Shown: positions 7,075 through 13,331 of the stretch, piece after piece | Numbering within the stretch: the stretch's first letter is position 1 | Layout: each line of letters opens with the position of its first letter | Notes under the pieces: model-generated | The model's database searches: none | What the model was told of the DNA's origin: nothing | What the model saw: the letters and a program-made list of their open reading frames with translations, nothing else | NCBI GenBank assembly: GCA_002336845.1 | Contig: DDEX01000065.1 | Location: 1 to 14,176, forward strand | DNA length: 14,176 nucleotides | Direction of reading: 5' to 3' | Source of the DNA: Rhodobacteraceae bacterium UBA1943 | GTDB taxonomy: Bacteria > Pseudomonadota > Alphaproteobacteria > Rhodobacterales > Rhodobacteraceae | Position numbers and translations under genes: made by a program

Positions 7075-8222
7075 GCCGTGCCCTCACGAATGGAACCCTG
7101 AACCGGATAAATCGCCATGTGCCGCGCCCGCAGAATCAGCACCCACAGGATCACAGCACCAATCTGGTGGGTGATCGCCACATGCACATGCGCGCCCGTC
7201 AGCGCGGTAAAGATGCCCAGCGTCACCTGTGCCAGAAGCATGACCGCCACCGCAAGAAACGCACGGCGCGTTGTCAGATAGGGAGATTTGCGGGCGGCGA
7301 AATAGGCGCCGATGCCAAAGGCAAACAGCAGATACCCCACCATCCGGTGATTGAACTGCACCAGACCCGGGTTTTCAAAGAAGGCCCGCCATAGCCCGCC
7401 CTCTGGCACATAGAACGCATCCGCCGGGAAAAAGCTGCCGTTCATGTCGGGCCAGGTGGGAAAGGCGCGGCCCGCATCAATCCCTGCAACCAGCGCCCCC
7501 AGCAGAACCTGCACAAAGGCCAGGTGCATCAGCCCGGCGCCCATACCCTTCAGCTTGCGCTCTCCGGCGCGGCGGGCCTGCATCAACTCGGTTTCACTGC
7601 GCCCCAGCAGCAGCACATACCACGCCGACAGCCCCAGAATGATAAAGGCAATCCCCAGATGAATCGCAAGCCGGTAGGACGCCACCGATACCATGCTGCC
7701 CGTCAGGCCCGAAGACACCATCCACCAGCCTATCGCCCCCTGCGCGCCACCCAGCACACCAAGACCGAACAGCCGCCCGGTCCAGCCCGCCGGAATCTTC
7801 CGCGCCAGCAGGAAAGCCACGAAGCCCACCGCCCAGACAAGACCGATCAGCCGCCCCAACTGCCGGTGCCCCCATTCCCACCAGAAGATCGACTTGAACT
7901 CTTCCAGCGTCATCTGGCTGTTCATCAGGGCAAATTGCGGGGTCGCCTTGTACTTATCGAACTCCACGCCCCAGGCGGCATCGTTCATCGGCGGAATGGC
8001 CCCGGTGACCGGCTTCCACTCGGTAATCGACAGGCCGGCATCCGACAGGCGCGTCATGCCGCCCACCACGATCATCGCCGCAACCAAAAGGAAAATCGCC
8101 ACCAGCCACAGCCGGATCGCCCCACGCGCGCCCTTGCGCCCGTCGATCAGCCCGCCCGCAGGCACCGGCGCGGGCTTTGCCCCCTCGCCCACGTCCTCGA
8201 AAATACTGCGCTTTGTGGCCAT
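7071..8222 (-). CDS. ctaA: Heme A synthase (COX15/CtaA, type 2)
   Basis: This 383-residue inner-membrane protein oxidises the methyl group of heme O to a formyl group, giving heme A for aa3-type cytochrome oxidase. It has about eight membrane spans. The four histidines expected as heme ligands are visible: H119 (WEWGHRQLGR), H188 (AIHLG), H292 (FNHRMVGY) and H352 (THQIGA). The LSITEWKPVTGAIPP loop (64-78) carries the conserved glutamate (E68). The length and long periplasmic loops fit the type 2 (alphaproteobacterial/mitochondrial) class. The ATG at 8222 has AAGGGG 6 nt upstream. It leads a chain of four overlapping genes. No other cox gene is in the window. Confidence 0.95.
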   Translation of the reverse strand: MATKRSIFEDVGEGAKPAPVPAGGLIDGRKGARGAIRLWLVAIFLLVAAMIVVGGMTRLSDAGLSITEWKPVTGAIPPMNDAAWGVEFDKYKATPQFALMNSQMTLEEFKSIFWWEWGHRQLGRLIGLVWAVGFVAFLLARKIPAGWTGRLFGLGVLGGAQGAIGWWMVSSGLTGSMVSVASYRLAIHLGIAFIILGLSAWYVLLLGRSETELMQARRAGERKLKGMGAGLMHLAFVQVLLGALVAGIDAGRAFPTWPDMNGSFFPADAFYVPEGGLWRAFFENPGLVQFNHRMVGYLLFAFGIGAYFAARKSPYLTTRRAFLAVAVMLLAQVTLGIFTALTGAHVHVAITHQIGAVILWVLILRARHMAIYPVQGSIREGTA

Positions 8223-8264
8223 GTCCGTCCCCTTCGCTTGGGCCGGACACTAGGCGCGCGACAA

Positions 8265-8281
8265 GGGGCCTTCAAGGCCCC
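8265..8281 (-). terminator. Short GC hairpin after the lytic transglycosylase gene
   Basis: GGGGCC, a 5-nt loop and GGCCCC form a 6-bp stem that on the minus strand begins 3 nt after the transglycosylase stop codon. Only two T residues follow, so termination may be partial, letting some transcripts enter ctaA 62 bp downstream. Confidence 0.45.
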
Positions 8282-8284
8282 CAG

Positions 8285-9523
8285 TCACCCCCTGCGCAGC
8301 GCCTGAAGCAGATCGGGCGAAGGAACGCCCGTCACCGCCAGCCCACGCGATTGCTGAAAGGCCGAAATCGCATCCTTGGTTTTCGTGCCAATCACCCCGT
8401 CCGGCGTGCCGACATCATAGCCCATCGCCGCCAGCCGCGATTGAATCTCCTGCCGGTCGGCCTTGGTCAGCCCGGTGGCGTCGGGCGGGAAACTGCCGCG
8501 CAGCGGCCCCTGCCCGCGCAAGCGGTCCGACAGGTGCCCGACACCCAGCGCGTAATTCTCGGCATTGTTATAGCGCAGGATGACGTTGAAGTTCTGAAAG
8601 ATCAGGAACGCTGGCCCGCCAGCCCCCGCCGGCGCCAGGATTGACCCGACGCCGCCGGGCAACCCACCGCCCTCTGCCGCCGTAACCCCCATCGCCGCCC
8701 ACTCGCCCGTGGCCCGTCCCTTGCCGCGCCCGGCCAGCGCCGTGTTGAACCCGGCAGGCAGTCGCACCTCCATCCCCCAGGGCTGCCCCCGCTGCCATCC
8801 CGACCGCGACAGATAGGCGGCGGTTGAGGCCAGCGCATCGCCCGGATCGTCAGACCAGATGTCGCGCCGCCCATCGCCATTGAAATCAACGGCATAGGCC
8901 AGATACGAGGTCGGAATGAACTGGGTATGCCCCATCGCCCCCGCCCAACTGCCGGTCATCCGGTCGGGCGTGGTATCCCCCGATTGCAAGATCTTCAGCG
9001 CGGCGATCAGTTGCCCCTCGAAAAACTCACCCCGCCGCCCCTCGAACGCCAATGTGGAAAGGGCAGAGATGACCGGCACATCGCCGCGCCGCGTGCCAAA
9101 GAAACTCTCCAGCCCCCAGATCGCCGCCACGATATAGCGGTCCACGCCATAGCGCGCCTCGATCGCCGCCAGCTCGCCCGAATAGCGCGCCACCATCTGC
9201 CGGCCCAGCGCAACCCGCTCATCCGAGGCGGCAATCGACAGGTAATCCTCGGTCGTGCGGGTAAATTCGGTCTGGTTGCGGTCGCGCTCAATCACGCCAG
9301 GCAGAAAGCCCACATGACGGAAAGCACTGTCAATCACGCCCGCAGAAATCCCCCGCGCCGCCGCCCGCGTGCGAAACCCGGCCACCCAGGCATCAAAATC
9401 TGCGTTCGGCTCTGGCCGGAACACCTGTGACGGGCCGCGCGGAACGCCCGCCCCGCCCCCAACGCAGGCCGACAGCCCCGCCAGCGACACCATCCCTAAA
9501 ACCGCCCCGCGCCGCGTAATCAT
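8285..9523 (-). CDS. Lytic murein transglycosylase, MltB-like lipoprotein
   Basis: This 412-residue enzyme cleaves peptidoglycan glycan strands to 1,6-anhydromuropeptides. A short signal sequence (MITRRGAVLGMVSLAG) ends in a lipobox (LSAC, C20), predicting a lipoprotein anchored in the outer or inner membrane. The catalytic domain (about 40-340) has the active-site glutamate in AAIWGLESFFG (E139), then MGHTQFIPTSY and the DFNGDGRRDIW segment typical of MltB. A C-terminal peptidoglycan-binding domain (about 350-410) carries GYDVGTPDGVIGTKT. The ATG at 9523 was chosen because it starts directly at the signal peptide; the in-frame ATG at 9550 lies inside an intergenic repeat and lacks a Shine-Dalgarno. 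Confidence 0.93.
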   Translation of the reverse strand: MITRRGAVLGMVSLAGLSACVGGGAGVPRGPSQVFRPEPNADFDAWVAGFRTRAAARGISAGVIDSAFRHVGFLPGVIERDRNQTEFTRTTEDYLSIAASDERVALGRQMVARYSGELAAIEARYGVDRYIVAAIWGLESFFGTRRGDVPVISALSTLAFEGRRGEFFEGQLIAALKILQSGDTTPDRMTGSWAGAMGHTQFIPTSYLAYAVDFNGDGRRDIWSDDPGDALASTAAYLSRSGWQRGQPWGMEVRLPAGFNTALAGRGKGRATGEWAAMGVTAAEGGGLPGGVGSILAPAGAGGPAFLIFQNFNVILRYNNAENYALGVGHLSDRLRGQGPLRGSFPPDATGLTKADRQEIQSRLAAMGYDVGTPDGVIGTKTKDAISAFQQSRGLAVTGVPSPDLLQALRRG

Positions 9524-9544
9524 CCTGCCCCCAAACTCTTTCTG

Positions 9545-9615
9545 CTTCATCTTGGCATAAATATCCCACGGGGTGCGACCATGGTTGCGCCACTGGTTCA
9601 AGTAACCATGGTCGC
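9545..9615 (-). terminator. Hairpin-plus-tail terminator element, copy 2
   Basis: A perfect 12-bp inverted repeat (GCGACCATGGTT at 9575-9586 and AACCATGGTCGC at 9604-9615) encloses a 17-nt loop. On the minus strand it is followed by ACCCC, a short spacer, GGATATTTATGCC and AAGATGAAG. That is the order seen at 2361-2413, with an unrelated stem. It lies 65 nt after the trmJ-like stop codon and probably ends that transcript. The stem contains an NcoI-type CCATGG palindrome in each arm. The 65 nt to the right (9616-9679) hold only minor GC hairpins and no gene. Confidence 0.6.
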
Positions 9616-9679
9616 GGGGTGTGTGAAACCCCCGCTGGTGCAACTTGCGAAAACCCGCGCAACCCTTGGAACAAGAACC

Positions 9680-10420
9680 CTATTCCTTGCCCTGCACCTT
9701 CAGCTTGTAGGCAATCTGGCGCAGCATTCCGTGAAAGGTCTGCACCTCGGCGCGGGTCAGGTTCAGCCGCCCCCACATGTTGCGCAGGTTCAGCCGCATC
9801 CCGTCGGCCTTGGTGGGCGGGAAAAAGAACCCCGCCGCCTCCAGCCGCTCCTCGAAATGCTCGGCCAGCTTTTCCACCTCATGCCGCTGGGCAAATTCGG
9901 TGCGGGCAAGGTTCATCACCTCGGGCACCACCTCGCGGGTTTGCCGCCCCCATTCATAGCCCATCAGCAGCGCGCATTGCCCCAGGTTCAACGAGGGGAA
10001 GTCCGGGTTCACCGGCACGGTGATCAGCGCATTGGCGTGAACCAGATCCTCATTTTCCAGCCCCGCACGTTCTGGCCCGAACATCACGGCCACCTTCTTG
10101 CCCTCGGCAATCAGGGCACGCGCCTGCTCCATCGCCCGCTCGGGCGTCAGCACGGGCTTGACCATCTCGCGGTTCCGCGCCGTCGTGGCGAAGACATAGT
10201 CACAATCGCCCACCGCCGCCGCCAGATCGGGAAACACCCCCGCCTGGTCCAGCACCCGGCCCGCACCACTGGCCATTGCATTGGCTTTGGGGTTGGGCCA
10301 GCCGTCGCGCGGATCGACAATCCGCATCCGGTCCAGACCGAAATTCAGCATCGCCCGCGCCGCGGCACCGATGTTTTCGCCCATCTGGGGACGCACAAGA
10401 ATGAAGGCGGGCGGGATCAT
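9680..10420 (-). CDS. trmJ: TrmJ/YfhQ-type tRNA/rRNA 2'-O-methyltransferase
   Basis: This 246-residue protein is a SPOUT (SpoU) methyltransferase of the TrmH-1/TrmJ group, which methylates ribose 2'-OH groups, classically at tRNA position 32, using S-adenosylmethionine. Motif 1 (ENIGAAARAMLNFG, 15-28), motif 2 (FGPERAGLENEDL, 114-126) and motif 3 (SLNLGQCALLMGYE, 143-156) that builds the trefoil knot are intact. A C-terminal helical extension (about 165-246) is typical of TrmJ. The ATG at 10420 fits the family start (IPPAFILVRPQMGENIG); the Shine-Dalgarno is weak. It is divergent from the TfoX-like gene 67 bp away. The exact target nucleotide is uncertain. Confidence 0.88.
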   Translation of the reverse strand: MIPPAFILVRPQMGENIGAAARAMLNFGLDRMRIVDPRDGWPNPKANAMASGAGRVLDQAGVFPDLAAAVGDCDYVFATTARNREMVKPVLTPERAMEQARALIAEGKKVAVMFGPERAGLENEDLVHANALITVPVNPDFPSLNLGQCALLMGYEWGRQTREVVPEVMNLARTEFAQRHEVEKLAEHFEERLEAAGFFFPPTKADGMRLNLRNMWGRLNLTRAEVQTFHGMLRQIAYKLKVQGKE

Positions 10421-10487
10421 GGGGGGCCTATGGGTTTTGAACCGGGGCGTGATAGCCTTCGCCACTAAGCGAGGCAAGGAGGATGGC

Positions 10488-10838
10488 ATGGCCTGGGACG
10501 AAGGACTGGCGCAGCTTTTGCGCGATGATCTGGCGGGACGGGGCGTGGTGGAAAAAAAGATGTTCGGCGGTCTGGCTTTCCTGCTGAACGGCCATATGGT
10601 CTGCGGTGTCCATAAGGGCGGCGCGATGTTCCGCGTCGGGAAAGAGCATTACGATCAGGCCCTGACCATTCCCGGCATCACGCCGATGATGATGGGCGAC
10701 CGCCCGATGGCCGCCATGGTCGATGCCAGCGACGCGGCGATGGCCGACGATGCCCGGCGCGGCCGCATCATGGCCCTTGCCCTGTCGGTCGTCAATGCCC
10801 TGCCGCCAAAACTGGCCAAGCGACCGAAAAAGGGCTAA
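10488..10838 (+). CDS. TfoX N-terminal-domain family protein
   Basis: This 116-residue protein matches the TfoX N-terminal domain. VVEKKMFGGLAFLLNGHMVCGV followed by MFRVG is the family's usual core, and a basic tail (KLAKRPKKG) closes it. In Vibrio and Haemophilus full-length TfoX/Sxy activates competence genes, but single-domain versions are widespread in alphaproteobacteria and mostly uncharacterised, so no competence role is claimed. The start is well decided: AAGGAGG lies 5 nt before the ATG. In-frame codons further upstream overlap the divergent trmJ-like gene. It is followed 25 bp later by the ThiE-like gene, probably in one transcript. Confidence 0.85.
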   Translation: MAWDEGLAQLLRDDLAGRGVVEKKMFGGLAFLLNGHMVCGVHKGGAMFRVGKEHYDQALTIPGITPMMMGDRPMAAMVDASDAAMADDARRGRIMALALSVVNALPPKLAKRPKKG

Positions 10839-10863
10839 GTCGGCGGAAACCCGGAGATTCCCG

Positions 10864-11484
10864 ATGGCCGACGCCGAACGCCCGCAACTGATCCTGATCA
10901 CCCCGCCCGCGCTGGAGCTTGAGGTGTTCCCCGACCTTCTGGCCTCGGTTCTGGATGGGGCCGAGGTGGCTTGCGTCCGGCTGGCGCTGGCCACACGGGA
11001 TGAGGATACCATCCTGCGCGCGGGCGATGCCTGCCGCGTGGTGGCCCATCAGCGTGACGTGGCCATCGTGATCGAAAACCATGTGCTGATGGTGGAGCGC
11101 CTTGGCCTTGACGGCGTGCATCTGACCGATGGCGCCCGCTCGGTCCGCAAGGTTCGCAAGGATCTGGGCGAAGATGCCATCGTCGGCGCCTTCTGCGGCG
11201 TGACCCGGCATGAGGGGATGAGCGCGGGCGAAGCGGGCGCCGATTACGCCGCCTTTGGTCCGGTGGGCGAAACCCATCTGGGCAAGGGCGACCGCGCCGA
11301 TTTCGAGCTGTTCGAGTGGTGGAGCCAGATGATCGAGGTGCCCTGCATCGCAGAGGGTGCCCTGACCGCCGAACTGGTCGGGAAATTCGGCCCCGTCACC
11401 GATTTCTTTGGCGTGGGTGAGGAAATCTGGACCAGCGATGACCCGGCAAAGGCGCTGAAGGCGCTGATTGCCCCGCTGGGTTGA
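10864..11484 (+). CDS. Divergent thiamine phosphate synthase-like protein (TIM barrel)
   Basis: This 206-residue protein has the length and strand order of ThiE/TenI (TMP synthase fold). LGLDGVHLTD at about 78-87, GADYAAFGPV and a terminal SDDPAKALKALI helix all align with the family. Several positions that bind HMP-pyrophosphate in ThiE look changed, however. The Q-x-R-x-K strand reads CVRLA, the N-D region reads IENH, HLGQ reads HLTD, and the phosphate-loop AIGGI reads AEGAL. It may therefore be a catalytically altered relative rather than a working ThiE. GGAG lies 7 nt before the ATG. It follows the TfoX-like gene and ends at a cluster of palindromes. No other thiamine gene is nearby. Confidence 0.75.
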   Translation: MADAERPQLILITPPALELEVFPDLLASVLDGAEVACVRLALATRDEDTILRAGDACRVVAHQRDVAIVIENHVLMVERLGLDGVHLTDGARSVRKVRKDLGEDAIVGAFCGVTRHEGMSAGEAGADYAAFGPVGETHLGKGDRADFELFEWWSQMIEVPCIAEGALTAELVGKFGPVTDFFGVGEEIWTSDDPAKALKALIAPLG

Positions 11485-11486
11485 CC

Positions 11487-11550
11487 CAAAAATCTTGGAA
11501 GATTTTTGCAAGTTTCTTCCAAGAAACTTGCAAATTCGTCCGACCGAATT
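11487..11550. terminator. Triple palindrome, bidirectional terminator region
   Basis: Three inverted repeats fill the 72-bp gap between convergent ThiE-like and purS genes. The first is CAAAAATCTT/AAGATTTTTG with a GG centre (11487-11508). The second is a 14-bp TTTGCAAGTTTCTT arm with a CC centre (11505-11534). The third is AATTCG/CGAATT with a 6-nt loop (11533-11550). The first two share TTTG (11505-11508) and so compete for it. A- and T-runs on both sides suit termination in either direction. Confidence 0.75.
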
Positions 11551-11556
11551 CGATCC

Positions 11557-11796
11557 TTACAGGATATCGACGCGATAGCCTTCGATCACCGTATTGGCCA
11601 GCAGCTTGTCGCACATCGACTTGACGGCAGCCTCGGCGGCGGCCTTGTCGGTCTCGGCCAGGTCCAGTTCAATGACCTTGCCCTGACGGACACCGTTCAC
11701 GCCGGAAAAGCCCAGGGTGCCCAGCGCATGGCGCACCGCTTCGCCCTGCACGTCCAGAACGCCGGATTTCAGCATCACGGTCACACGGGCTTTCAT
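11557..11796 (-). CDS. purS: Phosphoribosylformylglycinamidine synthase subunit PurS
   Basis: This 79-residue protein is PurS, the small dimeric subunit of the three-part FGAM synthase (PurS-PurQ-PurL) in purine synthesis. It helps carry ammonia from PurQ to PurL. The family's pattern is clear: MKARVTVMLKSGVLDVQGEA, then LGFSGVNGVRQGKVIELDL, then CDKLLANTVIEGYRVDIL. The ATG at 11796 has GGAG 7 nt upstream; an extension of six residues adds nothing family-like. It follows purC by 65 bp on the same strand and is probably cotranscribed. The partner purQ, often next, is not downstream: a terminator cluster and a convergent gene lie there. Confidence 0.93.
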   Translation of the reverse strand: MKARVTVMLKSGVLDVQGEAVRHALGTLGFSGVNGVRQGKVIELDLAETDKAAAEAAVKSMCDKLLANTVIEGYRVDIL

Positions 11797-11861
11797 CGGC
11801 TTTCTCCGCTGCAAAGGCTCTGCCGCCCCCTTAGCCGCATGGGCAAGGGAAGGGCAAGGGG

Positions 11862-12629
11862 TCAGTTGATCAGTGTGGGCTTCGGCGCGTGGGTCACGTT
11901 CGAGGGCAGCACCCCCAGACGGCGGGCCAGTTCGGTGTAAACGTCGGCCAGCGGCCCCGGCTCTACCGGCGCACCGGCAGTTCCCTCACGCTCGGCAAGG
12001 CCGCGGATGTCCCACAGGCGGCAATTGTCGGGGCTGATCTCATCCGCCACGATCAGGCGCATGAAATCGCCCTCCCAGATACGGCCCACCTCGATACGGA
12101 AATCGGCCAGACGGACGCCCACGCCCATCATCACGCCCGACAGAAAATCGTTCACCCGCAGCGCCAGCGCGATCATGTCGTCCAGATCCTGCTGATTGGC
12201 CCAGCCAAAGGCGACGATGTGTTCTTCCGAAACCATCGGGTCGTTCAGCCGCTCGTCCTTGTAGTAATATTCCACGATCGGGCGCGGCAGCGGCATCCCC
12301 TCGGGAATACCCAGCCGCTGCGACAGCTCGCCCGCGGCAAAGTTGCGCACCACGACCTGCAAGGGGATGATTTCAGCCATCCGCACCAGTTGCTCGCGCA
12401 TGTTCAGGCGGCGGATGAAATGCGTCGGCACCCCGATGGAATTCAGACCGGCCATGAAGAATTCGGACAGCCGGTTGTTCAGTACCCCACGTCCTTCCAC
12501 GGCAGAGGACGGCACTTCGGGTTGACCGGCTGCGGCTTCGTCCTTGAAGTACTGGATCAGAGTGCCAGGCTCCGGCCCTTCGTAAAGGATCTTCGCCTTG
12601 CCTTCATAGACCTTCTTGCGCCGCGCCAT
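11862..12629 (-). CDS. purC: SAICAR synthetase PurC
   Basis: This 255-residue protein is phosphoribosylaminoimidazole-succinocarboxamide synthase, which joins aspartate to CAIR using ATP in purine synthesis. Visible signatures are YEGKAKILY (8-16), GVLNNRLSEFF, THFIRRLNMREQL, VVRNFAAGELSQRLGIPEG (93-111), DPMVSEEH and DEISPDNCRLWD (196-207). Two segments are unusual: residues 33-46 (AAGQPEVPSSAVEG), where relatives carry a nucleotide-binding stretch, and residues 210-225, where the usual DKD-x-FR segment is replaced by an Ala/Gly/Pro/Glu-rich one. The frame is continuous, so this is divergence rather than a frameshift. Of two adjacent ATGs I chose 12629, with AGAGG 5 nt upstream. Confidence 0.92.
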   Translation of the reverse strand: MARRKKVYEGKAKILYEGPEPGTLIQYFKDEAAAGQPEVPSSAVEGRGVLNNRLSEFFMAGLNSIGVPTHFIRRLNMREQLVRMAEIIPLQVVVRNFAAGELSQRLGIPEGMPLPRPIVEYYYKDERLNDPMVSEEHIVAFGWANQQDLDDMIALALRVNDFLSGVMMGVGVRLADFRIEVGRIWEGDFMRLIVADEISPDNCRLWDIRGLAEREGTAGAPVEPGPLADVYTELARRLGVLPSNVTHAPKPTLIN

Positions 12630-12687
12630 CATGACCTCTTGCCAATGGGTATCGGGGCGGCAAAGGCCACCCCGTCCCGGTGCCCAG

Positions 12688-12716
12688 CCTATATGCCGTG
12701 CAAGCGCCCAGCGCAA
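12688..12716 (-). promoter_or_regulatory. Candidate purC promoter
   Basis: On the minus strand TTGCGC (12711-12716) and TATAGG (12688-12693) are separated by 17 bp. Transcription would start near 12681, about 50 nt before the purC ATG. No purine riboswitch is recognisable in so short a leader. Confidence 0.45.
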
Positions 12717-12723
12717 CCCGACT

Positions 12724-12753
12724 GGCCCGGCCCTTTGCCAGCAGGGCCGGGCC
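12724..12753. other. Strong inverted repeat between divergent purC and zeta promoters
   Basis: GGCCCGGCCCT, an 8-nt loop and AGGGCCGGGCC form a perfect 11-bp GC-rich stem. It lies upstream of both candidate promoters, so it is not in an obvious terminator position. It could be an operator, a barrier to antisense transcription, or an inherited repeat. There is no T-run on either side. Confidence 0.5.
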
Positions 12754-12791
12754 GCTGCCGCAAGCGAAGGGCCAGAGCACTTCATCGGGGC

Positions 12792-12820
12792 TTGATCGGC
12801 TGGGACGCGGCAGGCATATG
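12792..12820 (+). promoter_or_regulatory. Candidate promoter of the zeta/DUF1476 gene
   Basis: TTGATC (12792-12797) and CATATG (12815-12820) are 17 bp apart, placing transcription start about 27 bp before the ATG at 12854. The match is moderate. Confidence 0.4.
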
Positions 12821-12853
12821 GGGGGAAAGGATCAATGACCCAGGGGGCCAGAT

Positions 12854-13168
12854 ATGACCACGTTCGACGACCGCGAAAATAGCTTCGAGGCCAAGTTCGC
12901 CCATGATGCCGACATGCAGTTCCGCGCCGAGGCCCGCCGCAACAAGCTGGCCGGCCTGTGGGCCGCGGGCCTGCTTGGCAAGACCGGGGCCGAGGCCGAG
13001 GAATACGCGATATCGGTGGTGACGGCCGATTTCGAGGAAGCGGGCAGCGAGGATGTGGTGCGCAAGCTGGCCAACGATCTGGGCTCGAAGGCGGGCGCAG
13101 ACGAGATCCGGGCCAAGCTGGGCGAGTTGCTCGGCGTCGCCAAAGCCCAGTTGATGACCGAGAACTAA
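12854..13168 (+). CDS. DUF1476 protein, zeta-type inhibitor of F1F0-ATP synthase
   Basis: This 104-residue, mostly helical acidic protein matches DUF1476, whose Paracoccus denitrificans member is the zeta subunit that blocks ATP hydrolysis by the F1-ATPase. The conserved N-terminus MTTFDDRENSFEAKFAHDAD is the inhibitory segment in that system, followed by EARRNKLAGLWAAGLLGKTG and a four-helix body. The ATG has an AGGGGG-type Shine-Dalgarno about 7 nt upstream. It is transcribed away from purC and ends at an intrinsic terminator. The atp genes are not in the window, as in other alphaproteobacteria where this gene stands apart. Inhibitory strength varies between species, so function here is inferred. 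Confidence 0.9.
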   Translation: MTTFDDRENSFEAKFAHDADMQFRAEARRNKLAGLWAAGLLGKTGAEAEEYAISVVTADFEEAGSEDVVRKLANDLGSKAGADEIRAKLGELLGVAKAQLMTEN

Positions 13169-13189
13169 GGCATCAAGCGCCGTTGACCG

Positions 13190-13222
13190 GGGCCGGGGCC
13201 TTATGGGGCGCCCGGCCCTTTT
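13190..13222 (+). terminator. Intrinsic terminator after the zeta/DUF1476 gene
   Basis: GGGCCGGG (13190-13197) and CCCGGCCC (13211-13218) form an 8-bp stem that can extend inward with GCC/GGC, followed at once by TTTT. It lies 21 nt after the stop codon. Confidence 0.85.
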
Positions 13223-13271
13223 CATTGCCACCTGATTGCCCATTATCGAAAATGATCATGAGCAATATGAA

Positions 13272-13309
13272 TTTGCCTATCCCCTGCCCCCATGTCAGGA
13301 CAGGGCAAA
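13272..13309 (+). promoter_or_regulatory. Possible leader hairpin of the homocysteine methyltransferase gene
   Basis: TTTGCC (13272-13277) pairs with GGCAAA (13304-13309), and CCTG (13283-13286) pairs with CAGG (13296-13299), giving an interrupted stem that ends 22 nt before the ATG. It could regulate translation or mark an operator. It does not match the SAM-II, SAH, SAM/SAH or cobalamin riboswitch patterns I can recall. The rest of 13223-13331 is A/T-richer than its surroundings and holds no gene. Confidence 0.3.
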
Positions 13310-13331
13310 CCCCAAGGCTCAAAGGCCCATC

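Noticed and set aside
5482..7101. Rightward open frames opposite the MFS and M32 genes
   Set aside because: They are antisense shadows with His/Arg/Gln-rich composition and no Shine-Dalgarno or family features.
9581..10468. Rightward open frame of about 295 codons opposite the TrmJ-like gene
   Set aside because: It is antisense to a gene with all three SPOUT motifs, its own composition is not protein-like, and its first codons are in the hairpin element.
10281..10487. N-terminal extension of the TfoX-like protein
   Set aside because: It would overlap the divergent trmJ-like gene. The AAGGAGG at 10476-10482 fixes the start at 10488, and the extension has no TfoX similarity.
11889..12857. Rightward open frame opposite purC
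   Set aside because: It is antisense to clear PurC motifs, crosses the divergent promoter region, and is rich in His and Gln.
13223..13331. SAM-II, SAM/SAH, SAH or cobalamin riboswitch before the methyltransferase gene
   Set aside because: The leader is short and lacks the conserved cores of these classes as I remember them. Only a hairpin can be supported.
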